From: Halichondria panicea
Lineage: Eukaryota; Porifera; Demospongiae; Suberitida; Halichondriidae
Length of the DNA: 64,000 bases
NCBI RefSeq assembly: GCF_963675165.1
Contig: NC_087379.1
Span: forward strand, 3,907,442 to 3,971,441
Direction: 5' to 3'
Shown here: piece by piece, positions 1-13,100 of the stretch
Numbering within the stretch: the stretch's first letter is position 1
Layout: each line of letters starts with the position of its first letter
Notes under the pieces: generated by a model
What the model was told of the DNA's origin: nothing
The model's database searches: none
What the model saw: only the letters and a program-made list of their open reading frames with translations
Translations under genes and position numbers: made by a program

Positions 1-3000
1 AACTCCTTGTATATCTGTTTGCATCACAAAAGACTGATTGATTGGATCCAACCCCGACGAAAATATTTTCCATAGGGCTGAGAAACACTTCATATTCAGC
101 TTCTGTAAAGAGATCGAGTGATCTACTGTGAGTTACAACTTTGATTAGGAACTCACCCCGTGCCTTGATAGTAACATAAGCAGATCTTTGGGTTATCTCG
201 TCTCCAGCTTGCCCTGTGCAAACGTACCTTCCACTATCATCGTCAGAAATGTTTGGTATTAGCAGTCTAATATCAGATGAGGACTGAAGAACCTAAAACC
301 AAACAATAAATAATCTGTACCTGCATGTTAATAATTATTATGTGTACCTCAGCTTGTTGTGGTAGCTTTAAATTATCGGCGCGTCTCCATTGGAATATTG
401 CACTGGGAAAATCACTGGAATACCTACAAACTATTTCCACAGATGAATTTAGTGCAACCTCAAAAAAATCCTGTTCAATGTCCACCCTGACAGCAGGGTC
501 TATAGTTAAAAATAAGACATACATTTTATTAATAATTATTATAATTATATAACACGTACCAACAATGTCAACATAAGACGTGTCTCTGTTAATAACTCCA
601 CGATCTGTATCGTTCACTGTACAGGTATAAGCCCCTCTGTTTAGGTTATTTGTTTCCATTATAGACAGAATAGAAACTGTCACCGAGTCCATGACAAAAG
701 TATTCAAAGGTAGTGGGCCATCATTAAAAGTCCACCTGAACAAACAAAATCTTAATCAGATTTCCCAAATGAAAATTCAACAACGTACTCAATAATAGCA
801 GGGTTCTCGGCAGAGCAAATAAGGTCATTGTTACTGCCTCTGGGAAATTTTGCTTCTAGAGGTGTCAATTTGAGCATCAAGTCTTGCGTGGGATCTATAT
901 AATTATTTAGATAGAAATGACAACAACGTGTAGCCCAGAAAACTCACCATAAAACTCTATTTTCACATTGGTTACAGCACTATACCTCTCGCTAGGAGTT
1001 TGTGCCAGGCAAGTGTACACACCAGCATTTCCCTCTAGTCCATCCACTACTGTGAGTACAGAGCTAAAAGCAGAGATTTCAGTTACAGCAGCATTAGCTG
1101 GTAGATCAGCCCCATTGAAAGTCCAGTGAATTGTAGCAGAGCAATTGACTGTACAGTACAAAGTGAGTTCAAGACCTGGAGATATACTTGTAGCACCGTG
1201 TTCAATTTGGATGCGCAGCGGACTCTCTCCAGGCAAAGCAGGTGCTACAGAGTAAGAAACCAGTCTGCAGACAGCATGTATAAAATTAATGCGTAACATA
1301 CCAACAACACTTTGGCAAGTTATGTTCCTTGTGGCTGGAGCCTCACATTTAATCCCGCCTGCAGTACACATGCACCTCAAACATTTTTCCATCTGTGCTC
1401 TAGTCTCAATTACTTTGTTTAACACAAATGCATTAGTAAATGCTTCAGCAACACTTCCACCTAGGGGCAAATATTATAGTAATCAATGGTTAGTAAATTA
1501 AAAGTCGTATCTTCCAAAATCTTCACGTGACATTCATAAATGCACTTACCCTGTCGCAACTGCCCAATATCCCAAACTGCTCCACTGAGCTCCAAGGCAA
1601 GGTCAGTGTAATCAGTGTTGGTGCTTCCATGAGCACTGTCTGGTATTGGTGATCCTACTCCAGTAATTACTCTAAAGAGAGACCGAGCTGAAGGATCGTA
1701 GATAAATACATTTGCTTTACTGTCAATCCCTAGTCCTCTGTATTCGTTGCCAGAAAATTCTTGATTTACAACAGCGTTTAGAACAATGCCTTCATTTCGC
1801 ATTGCTCTTAGGAGACTGCTTCGTGTAATGTTGGCATTAAGGACATCTCTATCCTCATCAGTAATTAGAATAAATAGCCTGGCACCATCTCGAAAGTGGT
1901 ACGAGTCAATAGCAACTTGCAATGCACTGTAACCATCCTCTTGTCTGCCTCCGACCGATAGATTCATTGTGAATTCCGAAATGTTGTCTGCTGTTACAAA
2001 CAATTCATTAGAAGAGGAGGTCAGTACCCTCGCTATGTTGAGTTCATTAATGCAATCATCTCCAAATCCTACTAAACCAAAATAGTTTCGTGCACTAATT
2101 CCAACACCCACATTTTGCAGACTGTGATCAAGAGCTTTTATCATATTGGGAATCCAAGCATGTTCCATTGACATTGATCCAGATTCATCTACCAACAGTA
2201 TCACATCAGCAGTCCTGTTTGTTCGGAGAGATGACAACACTTCACGAGATTTTCCAAGTACTAAATAAGTTCCGTCATCCAATTTACAGCGCCTGTCTAT
2301 TGGAGAGATAAACATTAGTAATAATTGTACTATGACTGACAAATCTCTTTACCAACTCTGAGAGATGCTTCTGCAGAAAATGTGAGAGTTCCAAGAGTTA
2401 CTGTGCAAACATAGGGTCCCTCAGACAGCTCAGTTACCTCTGCCACAAGCAACATGTTGCTCTGTATATTGATTAGAGAACCATTGGGATAGCTCCAGGA
2501 GATAGAAATATTTGAAACGTTCGGGGAAACAACGCATTCAAAGTTTACTTCACTTCCAACTGTCCTAAGAGTGATGGCCGGTACCACATTAACTGAGATG
2601 ACTGTATTACAGAGAAATGAAATACAAGTAATTGATTGCTCTTAATTACATTTATACCTTCAGCTGCACCGGAGCACTGGTCCAGGCTACGATTATTGGA
2701 CACGCAATCCTCTTCTGGAACTTCACAAATGCAGAGAAAGCATTCTCTCAAAACAGACATCACCTCTTGCACTTTAGCTGCTGTAAAAGCATTTGTGAAA
2801 GCTTCAGCCAAACGACCTTGCTCTCTAAGCTGGTTCAGGTCCCATGCTGCCCCCCCAGTGGCATGTGCAATAGTGGCATAGTCCTCGTACGAGTTTCCAA
2901 AGCTGAAAAATGGTGAATTGTTTGGTATTCCACCTTCGAATAAGCTGAAGAGTGAGGGGCTGCTTTCATTGAACAGATACGCTGTACCATTGGCTCCAAG

Positions 3001-6000
3001 ACCAAGAGTGAACGAGTGATCATTAAGTGGGTCGCTAAGATATCCTTGGTTTAGAATAACATTGAGCATAAAGCCGGAGTCTCGAATTTGTGTCTCAATA
3101 ATATTTTTGGTCAAGTCTGGTCGCAAAAGGCTACGATCTTCATCTGTTATTAGTATGAGTTGCTTTGCTGTTCCAGAACGAGTCTGAACTGAGGAAATAG
3201 CGTGCTCAATGCCAGCGTACCCATCCTCCAAAGCACCTGAAAGTTGGAGATTACTAGCAGCAGCAACAAACTCATTTGGAAGAGCTAGTGTCGATAGTGT
3301 TATACCACCAATGGCATTGAAGTCGTTTCTTCCAAATCCAACAAGAGAAAACATATTTTGTCTCACGCCTGCACCAACCCCCCTCTCTCTGAGAGCCTGG
3401 TCCAAGAGATATACCTCTTTCTGTATCCATGAATGCTCCATTACCATTGAACCAGATTCATCAACAATAAAAATTATGTCGGCTGCAGCTTCGGATGCTG
3501 GACCACTGGCAAGGAATCGTGTGGAATAGAAGTACTCTCCTTGCTCAAAAACTTCATTTATATCACCTCTACATACGTATGGTAGATCTACAGAAATGGA
3601 AGTGATGTGCTTACATGTACTTGAAGCTCCAAAAAGATACACTGTGATCAAGACTGCACTACTTTTATTTGAATACAATCATGCCAAACTCAAATGTTTC
3701 ACTATAATCATTATTACGGTAATTATACTACTATACTAAGCTTCTCACCATCAAAAACCGTTACAGTGGCAATTTCTTCAGACAGTGTTGTTCCGTACAG
3801 TCTTGACTGAAGCTCGCACCTATAATCACCAGCATCTCCACTTTGAACATTGTCAATGGTAAGTGTTCCAACTCCACCACTGGAAACAAGGTGGTACCGA
3901 GGATTAGCTCGAATAGGTTCTAGATTCCTTCGCCACGATACGAATGGAGGAGGGTAGCCTCTACTTGTACACGTAAGCGTAACGGTATCCCCTTTAGTGG
4001 CTGACTCATTTTTCGGCATATTAATCACAGTAGGAGGACCTACAAGTAGAAAAACATCACAAATTGTTGTATATGGTACCATGCCCTCTCGAAAATTCAC
4101 CCATCCTCTCAAAGTTTTTGCACAAGCGTATTTTAACTTGACAATACGCCCACCCAGAATGAAGAGTTTGAGCATGTGCAGTAGCTAAACGCCACATGTT
4201 CACTTAGTGAAGAAATAGCCTAGAATCCAGGCAAATAGGCCTGGATTCGAGGTTAGAGAAGAAAGCAAGTTTTAGGTAGTAGCTAGCTAGACTCAACTCC
4301 TTGCTGGACCAAGATCAGACATATAATTTCTCTGTGTGAATCTATTTGCCCTATATGCAGGAGAAAGGGACACAAATCTGAGAACAAAGTCATCACCCAG
4401 GCCAATTTTGCAGGTTAGCTTTCCTTGGTTTTCTGAAACAGAGTACCTGATAGCTCTAGGAGTATGACCTACAACTTTTGTCCATCCTTCGGGAAGTTCC
4501 TGCTGCTACACCTGACGAGCAACGAATAGAGTCATGCAGATCGAGTCCACTTCTTCATGTTCATTCTTTAATATCATGAATGCTTTTCATAATTATACTC
4601 ATGCTATATAACAAAGTTGTTGTCAATACAATGATTTTCATAGATGTACCAGCCTCGATTTGAGGCCGCGGGTGGGCGTATATTCGAGTGAAAACTCGCC
4701 ATGGTTCATTATCACCTATTTCCATCTTACGATGTGATTACCGAGAGGGGGCTGAATGAGGGGCCCCCAAACACTTATTGCTTAATGTTAACTGCAGGGG
4801 CTCGCGATTATAATTATGCCCAGTCTCCTAATAAGCCTAGCAGAAAACGGTGGGCGTATTTTCGTGAGGGTACGGTAGCGCAAGGGACGACATAAGAATT
4901 CCAAGTTATAAAAGTACTGTACTAGTGGTCAAAACATCTATTAATAATTATGTCCACTCAGCACTTACCACATTCACTTTCATCTTCACCATTCGTACAG
5001 TGCTGCAAACCATCACAGAGATAAGTAGAAGGCATGCACTCATCGTCACAAATGAAGTGGTTATAGCCACACGGAACAGAGTCAGTTTGTATACCTAACA
5101 GACAAGATCTACGTATAAAATTTAACACTGATAATTTACACTCACCACAGATTTCATCTTCCCCATTATTGCAGTCTTCTATACCATCACAAAGAGTGTA
5201 TAATGGCAGACACTCGTCTTCACCAGGACAACTACAATTTTGGGAGGAACCATTGCATTCAAAATCGGTAAAAAAAACATTACAACGGGAATTAATTAAA
5301 GTTGCTAGGATTTGCCAGGGAATACCAACAAAGTGATAAAAAAACGGCTGTACATTATTCCGTTACAATTAATTATTCCTCTACTTGTTAACTGATACAT
5401 GTAACTGTGTGATTGTTGAAGGTATATGAGTGTTGGGAGAAGAGGTTGGACATGCATCATCATTCATCTAATGTTCTTTGCTCACGTTACCATAGATACT
5501 GAACAATTGTAAAAAAAGAAATGGCTATACCTCTGGCTTTACTGCTGTGTCGTCTGTAGGTCAGTTAATCAGCTAGACTATAGATCGACTGGCTGGCAAG
5601 AATCTAGTAAGCTAATTATGTCACTATTAACTCGATAGAATGGAAGGGGTTGCTAAAAGACCAGGTTGCTTAGTTTAATATTCAAAAAAGTGTAAAGTAG
5701 AACCATCGGTAGAACCTCGATTATCCGGCTCAGCAAATTATATTATAACCGAGTTAAAGTTCAACTAATAATCCTTAAATGCGCATGCTCAGATGACCAC
5801 GTGCCCTCAAATTGCATTACCTGCTGTTTATATTAAAGGTGGATCTGAGGCATGGCTTATCCATTTGATTATCTGGCATATTCAGTTATTCGGCCTGCAT
5901 GCCTCTGAAACTAAAGTGTCTGGATAATCGAGATTCCATTGTAACTGGGCTAAGGGGCTGTGTAAAAAGAGAGATCACAGTATATAATTATAATTATAGT

Positions 6001-6963
6001 AAAATGTACGCAATTAAGTACGCAGAATGGTACCTGTATTCAGCAAGTCTGCACCCAGTCGTCAATGTGCAGAAAATTTCATCAAATCCATCAGAGCAGT
6101 CGATAACACCATCACACTGGCTGCTGGCATTGATGCACGAGCTGTTAAAGCATTCAAATTGATCCGAAGAGCACTTTCCCAGTCCTAAAGTACACATTAA
6201 ATTTTGTTAAAAAAATAAGCTTATTGTTGGCTTACCAACTCCATTGCTACTGCTATAGGTCAGAATCTGCAACATGATTAGTGAACCACAAATTAGTAAT
6301 TAACACGTACAATGTTTACAGTAGGGCCCTCAGATGTATTACACAAGCAGAAGTCAGCATCTGGCTGAAGACTAAAAAGTTAACACATGAAAGAGAGCTA
6401 GCTAGCTGTCAGTCATCTTCTATGACCGCACAGAACTAGTCAATCACTTAGTGCAATTATAGATGACATTAATTTATCTATCACAACGGCCACAAAAGGT
6501 GCGACGGTGTCACTTATAAACTAACAATGCAGACTGCAGACGTTTTAACATGCACCTGCATGTATGTCCTCAACAAATTTGAGCAAAAAACATAGCTGCA
6601 GTACAATTAAGATACAGCTACCGAATGAGGTTTTACCGACACGCACAATTATTAAATAATTGTGGGCGGAGAGTCACTTTTCTGCTACTAAGTAGGCTTA
6701 CTTACAACGAGAGCTACACTGAGTAAAAAATATACTCTTCCTTTGCATTAATTTACTATAATTATAATTATGCAAAACTGTGAGCAAAATCATTAACCTC
6801 ATTCTATACAGAATAATTATAGATATAATAGCAATGTCACCGACAGAGCTAGATCTAGAAACAATTATTTTTGCATAAAACAACTCACCGTCGACTCGAC
6901 AGCTAATATTAATAGAGCCCCAAAAAATAGTAAGATCAACAAGCTTTGGTCATAGCAGGCCAT
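1..6963 (-). CDS. Modular LDLa / Ig / vWA secreted or cell-surface protein (3' end outside window)
   Basis: Sixteen exons on the minus strand give about 1271 residues before the left edge: 6963-6889, 6266-6236, 6184-6034, 5231-5146, 5094-4969, 4039-3749, 3587-2658, 2601-2353, 2296-1550, 1460-1302, 1244-948, 894-789, 735-560, 499-348, 292-157, 102-<1. All junctions are GT-AG and in frame. Residues 1-25 are a signal peptide (LLILLFFGALLILAV core). Three six-cysteine LDLa repeats follow (about 38-156), then an Ig domain (157-253), vWA (about 290-500), a CxxCxC-type cysteine patch, Ig (564-646), vWA (about 660-880), another cysteine patch and at least four more Ig-like segments. Both vWA domains keep the MIDAS core VDESGSM, so metal-dependent ligand binding is plausible. 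Most introns between modules are phase 1, as expected of shuffled extracellular domains. A role in adhesion or recognition is inferred from the architecture; membrane anchoring cannot be judged because the C-terminus is missing. Confidence 0.87.
4216..4255. mobile_element. 40-bp hairpin element (TAGCC family) with 9-bp target duplication
   Basis: The element runs from TAGCCTAGAATCCAGGC to GCCTGGATTCGAGGTTA and folds on itself. It is flanked by GTGAAGAAA (4207-4215) and GAGAAGAAA (4256-4264), a 9-bp duplication with one mismatch. It lies in the intron between the LDLa and first Ig exons of the modular gene. The ends match copies at 20855, 40960, 54808 and 58693. Confidence 0.75.
4645..4895. 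repeat. Intronic sequence with degenerate inverted ends
   Basis: This part of the 930-bp intron 4040-4968 holds GGTGGGCGTATTTTCG near its right end and GGGTGGGCGTATATTCG near its left end. I see no protein similarity; it is probably an old dispersed element. Confidence 0.3.
5448..5655. repeat. Fragment of the dispersed element seen whole at 20940-21405
   Basis: Shared tracts include AGAGGAGGTTGG-like ends (here GAAGAGGTTGGACATG), GCTCACGTTACCATAGATAC, and CAAGAATCTAGTAA followed by ACTCG.AGAAT. It lies in an intron of the LDLa/Ig/vWA gene. Only the left part of the full element is present. Confidence 0.55.
5705..5950. mobile_element. pogo-like MITE, degenerate
   Basis: The left end reads GAACCTCGATTATCCGG and the right end GGATAATCGAGATTCCA, an inverted pair of the kind seen at the ends of pogo/Tigger-type non-autonomous elements. 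The internal sequence has no coding potential. It is intronic in the modular receptor gene. Confidence 0.55.
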
Positions 6964-7124
6964 TCTCTGTGATTCAAACTGCAGCAACAGCGAGATTTAG
7001 CTAGAATTAATATTAAATAGAATGGAGACTGCAGCCATAGCAATACAAATTATGATCTTTACCTATAAATGTGTACAACAATCTGACCACACAAATAATT
7101 ATAACACAAGAAAGTCTGCAACAG

Positions 7125-10100
7125 TTACTGAGACATAGTAGCAACAACTATCATTAGATGACAGTTATCAGAAGCGCTGCTAAGTAAATCAGGAGCAACG
7201 CGTGAAAGGTGTGCTTGGGAAAATGGACAGGGAGGGAAGATGTGTAGTACAAAGCCACCCTACAAGGAACAAAACAGTGTTTAACTTCCAAACACTGAAA
7301 CAGTTTATAATGACACTAGCAAGCAAACAGAGGTACTACACACCTGAGGAGTGGATGCAGGTACATTTATGATACCAGCAGCCTGTTTCTGAATGAGGTA
7401 TGTGATAAAGGTGTTCTTTAGTGCATTTGTCTGAGTGTGGACATCCGATGCATCCCTCCCACATGGTAGTGCCAGCAGCAGGCAGTGCTCACCGTCACTC
7501 TAATGAATAAATACAAAGTGTAAAATGACTTTGATAGACAACAGCAAGAGACGTGTACATGATACTGACCTGAATTCGCCTCCCCACGCCCTCAAGCTGT
7601 GTTTTCTCCAGCCTCATTCTCTGAGCAATCTTAAGTGTGGGTGTGTGTTGCTCAGCTGGCTGGGGGAGACTCAGCTTGGCAAGCTGGACATTCCCACTCA
7701 GAAAATGGAGCTGAACTGCAGCATAGTCATTCTTCAGTGTGAGGTGTCCTTGCCACATCACAGGGTAACGTCTAAAAGAAAAACATAAATAGAATAATGA
7801 AACAAGTTTACAAGCTGCGCTGTGCTAATGCCTCTCGCCATGTTATGCTTTCACTCAAGCGTTATATAGTAGAGGGAATAAGCCTCAACATGGTAGTTGC
7901 AAGATGGTCTAGATCTCTCTTCTTCACACTATTTATGTTTGGCTATCACAGACTGAGAGAGGATCAAGATCAATAATGAAAGTTTGCATTTATACTTTAG
8001 AATGATACAAGATCTGTTTCACAGAAAGTCAGTGTATATATAACTATCTATCTATAACTGAGAATAAAGGACCCATCTACTGTTATCTATTGTATAATTA
8101 TGGTATCATTGTAGTGTTTTGTGGCTTACCAGGATCTCAAGAAAGAAGAAAATTGATTCTTCCTGGATCAAGGGTTCAAAATGGATTCTCTCACACGTAG
8201 GGATGAGGGCGCATGCGCATTAGATCCACAGGCATAAGGGGTGTGTCTGCAAGAGGTCAAGTACACAAATAGCTACAGCTATTTCGTGAGCGCACGTATA
8301 GTATCTATAGTATACTTTTACAGATGTTTTAGGTGTGAATGTGTGTACTAGCTAGTTCCTGGTGATTTTGTCTTTTGACTCTCTGACTCTTGCAGCTAAC
8401 AAAAAGCTAGCGCTTTAGTGCAAGGCAAACTCATAAGTTGAATATAAACTTTATGCGAACAGATGATGCTACAAAAGATTCTGGAGAGACTACAACAGCC
8501 TTTACTGTAGCCGTAACCGGAGAACAAAGCTTTAGTTCGCAAATCCAAGAATCAAATCCTAGAAGCCTATAGAAGCTGTTAGTTTTCGTCGCATTGCAAC
8601 CGTTGAGCAGTTACAGCTAGAATACACACACAAACAGACACAGTCAGCTATACCGTATCCCTCGTGCGGCTACGCCTCGAGGCATTATTATGCCAAAACC
8701 AAGATGTATAATATAATACCGTAAATATAATAATATAATACCGTAAAGCAGGTAATTTTTGTTGGTGCAAATTTTCGTGTAAAAAATATTTGTAGAGTAA
8801 CATAGAATCTATTGTGGTAAGTCGTAGTTTTAATTTTCGTACGATGCTCTTCAATATGAAACTTCCACCATACGAAAATAACCTGTTATACGGTACTTAA
8901 AATTATTGCACATGTATAGTATAATTATTATAACATATTACGCACGTATACATAATTATATACCGTATAGAGGGTAATTTTCGTAGGGCAAAATATTCGT
9001 GGTTTTTGTGGTTGAAGGTCTGACCACGAATATTTTACCCACAAATGAAGCGACCTTGCCTACCTTTACCTGCAGTGCAAGCTCCAACCACGAAAATATT
9101 ACCCACGAAATGTCTCAATATTGCTGAATCACGAATATTTTGTCCCCCGAAAATTACCCGCTATACGGTACTCGAGAGTTATAGGTAGAAATACACAATG
9201 TAACGGCATATGCAGGGTTCTGCCTACAGTGGTCGTTTAGGTAACTACTAACCACCTCTAGATATTTTCCAACCACCACTCAACGTTTTCGACTACTGCT
9301 ACATGTATGCTATAATGCACTGGCTAGCTAGCTAGCTAAGCTTACCAGATTTTACTGTCTTGATGTAGATATATAGAGCTAACTAAGCTTTCTTTACTGC
9401 GCATGACCAGAACATTTAATAGACTGCAGTATGGCTTAACAAGAGTTCGAGGAGTACTGCAGCTAGCTAGCTAGCTATACTCTGCCTTCAAACAGAGAGT
9501 TGGACCACCTGCTAAGGGAAAGACAAGCTAGGAGAGTGAGCAACTGGCTACAGAAGTAAGCACCATAGACTCCAGACTGATGCAAGTAAAACAACAATGC
9601 ATACATTTTTTTCAACTGTATACTTACAACACAATCATGCATGTTCAAATTTGTGTCCCCCTTCCTGTACACCCTCCCCCCTGCATCCCTGATATGCAAT
9701 CTTCGGGATTGTGACGTTTTTTAAAGTACAGTACATGTACCTGAGGAGGTCTAGCAAATTATCTTGATTCTGTTCAGAAGGGGGTTGTTTGTTTTTGGGT
9801 GCTGGTGGATCTACAGGTCTCTGTGCAGGACTTTGTTTAGTGTCCACTCCAATAGAAAGTGGGGCATGAGAGCGGTAAGGTGAGCAATTCCCACTGTCTG
9901 AATCTGCACATACATGTACATGTAATTAGTTAATGCACTACAAAATTATACTTTAATGCAATGTGAATGCACAATATACAGTAATGCACATCAGTAGGAG
10001 TGATGTGTACCTTTGGGTGGTGGGTAGGGAGGAGATTTTGGACGTAAATCCTCCATTTTGCGACGCTTACACTCAGATTTATCCTCCTTAGCAGTACCTA

Positions 10101-13100
10101 TGGACACAGTGAGTGCATACAGATAAATGAGGGTTAAACTAACCAACCCGATCCCCAGCAATCGCCACCATTCTGGTGAGTTATCAGTGTATATACCCCG
10201 ACTTGGGGTCTGTATCATAGCAACTGGGTGGGGTTTAACTACACATCCTCATAAACTCCTTGCCTTGAACATGCTTTCATTAACCAACCCGATCCCAGCA
10301 ATCACCTCTATTCCGACGAGTTATCAATGTATAGAGTGTTTACTGCAATAACTATTCTTTCCAGCCAGTACAACTCTGCCCTTATAGTCTAAATTATCCT
10401 GGTTCCACCGAACAACAGACAAAGCTAAGTCAGGTTTTATATGCTCAGAGGTAGCCATATTTTTTTTACAGTGTATTAACGCTTCAATCTATACTGTATG
10501 TTGTTAGAAGTGATGATCTCTTTCCATAGTTAACCACATACTACACGCATCATGTGGCATCACATGGTACGGTATGCAGTGATATGTTCATCATTCAACA
10601 CTAATTGATCCTAACCTGATTCTCGGTACTTGGTTTTAGGAGAAGGTGTTCTGCTAATGTACCCTCTCTTCCCACGTCTCTGGTGAGGAGAGCTACCCCT
10701 TCCATCCACAGCAGGGGACTTTTCACGCTTGTACTTAAATGTACCAGGGGACCTTCGAGGAGAGGAGAGACTGGGAGTACGGTGCCTGGGACGTTTGCGG
10801 TCTAGACAGGGAACAAGCAGCACATGCATTAGTGATAATGTTTTACATTATGCAGGGAGAAACAAGAACGCTGGATTCTGGCCAATCTATGCAGAGCTCA
10901 CCTGGAGACCTGGGAAAAGGTGGGGAGATGGAATGCTGATGTCGGTGAGAGGGGGAACGGGGGGAACTTCGGTGAGAGTATCTGCTGCTCCGAGTTGGCT
11001 CGTTTGGTGGAGAGTCATATCGGTGACGAACATGAGTTTCCTTTACTCTAGGAGATCGGGGTCTGTAAAGAACACAGAAGTGCATGTGTATAACGTTACA
11101 ACCCTACATTCAAGGAAGTGGTTAACTGTTAGATGTATACCACCATGGAATGAATGTTTAAAGTTTCATGGATTCTTGATACTACATAATTACATGTATA
11201 CTTAATCATTATGAAGTAAAAATTCTGTGGTAATAATAATCATCCATACTACATGTACTTACCTTGGAGATGGTGGTTTTCCCTTGAATACAGGAGAAGG
11301 GAATCTCTGAGGACTCTTGGAATGTCTGTGATGGAATCGAGATGGTCCAGGGGAGTAGGGTCGAGGTCTACGATGTCTCATTCGTTCATGCTGCTCTGGA
11401 GAAGAGTCTTTGTAGCGGGGCCTTCTTCGATGACCCACATAACCACTTACAGGCGGAGGGGGAGATGGAGAGTTGGGGCCACTAAGGTAGCGCTTATTTG
11501 AACGAGGGTCACGGGAACGCTGCACCTCCTTACGTGGCACACCATCTTGATCAACTTGATACCTTATTGGGATGTGTTTGGCCTGTTTGGTTCTGACTGC
11601 AGATCTCTTTTCAATGTCTCTATCAGACTCAGAAGCTACTTCATGTGGGGAGGGTTCTCTTGGAGGCAGCATCATCATACATGTACCTTTCTCTACTATC
11701 TCAACATCTTCCTTTTCAGAATTTTTAAGCTCTGATACTAGATTTTCATTATTGTCAGAGCTTTTGAAATCCTCTCCACTGCTCCAGTCACTCTCTACTT
11801 GTAAAGCAGATAACGATGACTTTTTAACAAGAGGGCTTTGAGGAGTATCAACGATAAGTTCTTCGTCTACTGGTGACTTGCAACTGGGTTCTTCTTCTAC
11901 CGAGTCTTTCCTGTTAGGTAGTTGTGGTACTTTCATGGCAGGCAAAGGTGGGGCAGGTGGTTTTTTATTAGCTTTGTTAAGCTTGTCACCAGAGTGGGAG
12001 GAGTCAGATGAAGAAGCTGGAGGAGAAGCAACCTTAGGGTTATTCTCTACTGAGGGTTTGGCAGGTTCCGAGACCAGTTGATCCTCACAGTCGCTTTCCT
12101 TCGATACAGCCTCGCTCAGCTTTTTCTTCTTGGCATCACTGCATGGAATAATATAATTTGTGACTATAGTACACAATGTTGTGTGATTATTACAAAGGTT
12201 GCGAGTGCTTATGATAAATTATCGCAAGATAAGATCGCAAAATTCTATAATTATTGTTACTTGTGTGAAATCAGCAATGATCATAAAATTAAATAGCGAA
12301 GTGTCCAATTTTCTGCTGATTTGGCTCATTCGCAACATCTTTTCACTAATAGAAACTAGTCGGAAAAAAATTAATGTTTGCAGCATGTTAAGATTGGCCG
12401 GGATCACAAAAAGGGTGGAAAGCAGGAGAGAGCCATTTGTTAATCACATGAACTCTTACAAAATAACATAGAACGAGAAACTTACTTATTAAAAAAGCGG
12501 TGAAAATATAATGCGGTATTAATTTTTTAATTGCAATTGCAATCAATTTATGTCGCTGGAAATGTTACAGTAGTGATTTTAATGACAATAATTATTGCTC
12601 TCAGTTACGTAACACACACACGTATATTATTCGTCCACACACAGTCATTACATAATGCAGTGTTTTAATTTTTGAATGCAACAAAATTTAATTAGTTATT
12701 ACAGCGTGTTAAAAATTACACTGTATTGAGGTAATGCCTGAGGGCTGCAGGTATTGCACAATAACTAATACAGTAGATTATCCGGACTATTTGTTCCAGA
12801 GCTAACTGAATATGCCGGTCAAGCAAAGGGATAAAACACGCCTAGTTCTGTACATAGTCCATTGACCAACAGCAGTGCAAATGTAGGGTAAGTGGTCATC
12901 TGCACAAGTGCTGATAACAAACACGCCTATATTCATGGTAACTGGTGATGCTCATTGAAGGGACATGCTTTTTCGTGCTTGTTAGTTTAACTTACACTCC
13001 GTTGCAGGTAAATTAATTTTGCACTTAGTACACACATGATATTATGAATAATACAATGTATTTCACAGACTGAATGCCAGAAACTAGTCACTTTCAGGGT

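Noticed and set aside
10330-10461. Minus-strand frame MATSEHIKPDLALSVVRWNQ... as an exon of SPEN or a small gene
   Set aside because: It does not fit the SPEN frame, which joins 10616 to 10097 directly, and it ends soon at a stop; probably a fragment of an unidentified repeat or gene copy.
10843-11205. Plus-strand frames opposite SPEN exons (including the 158-codon one at 10729)
   Set aside because: They are mirror frames of Arg/Ser-rich coding sequence, which tends to be open on the opposite strand.
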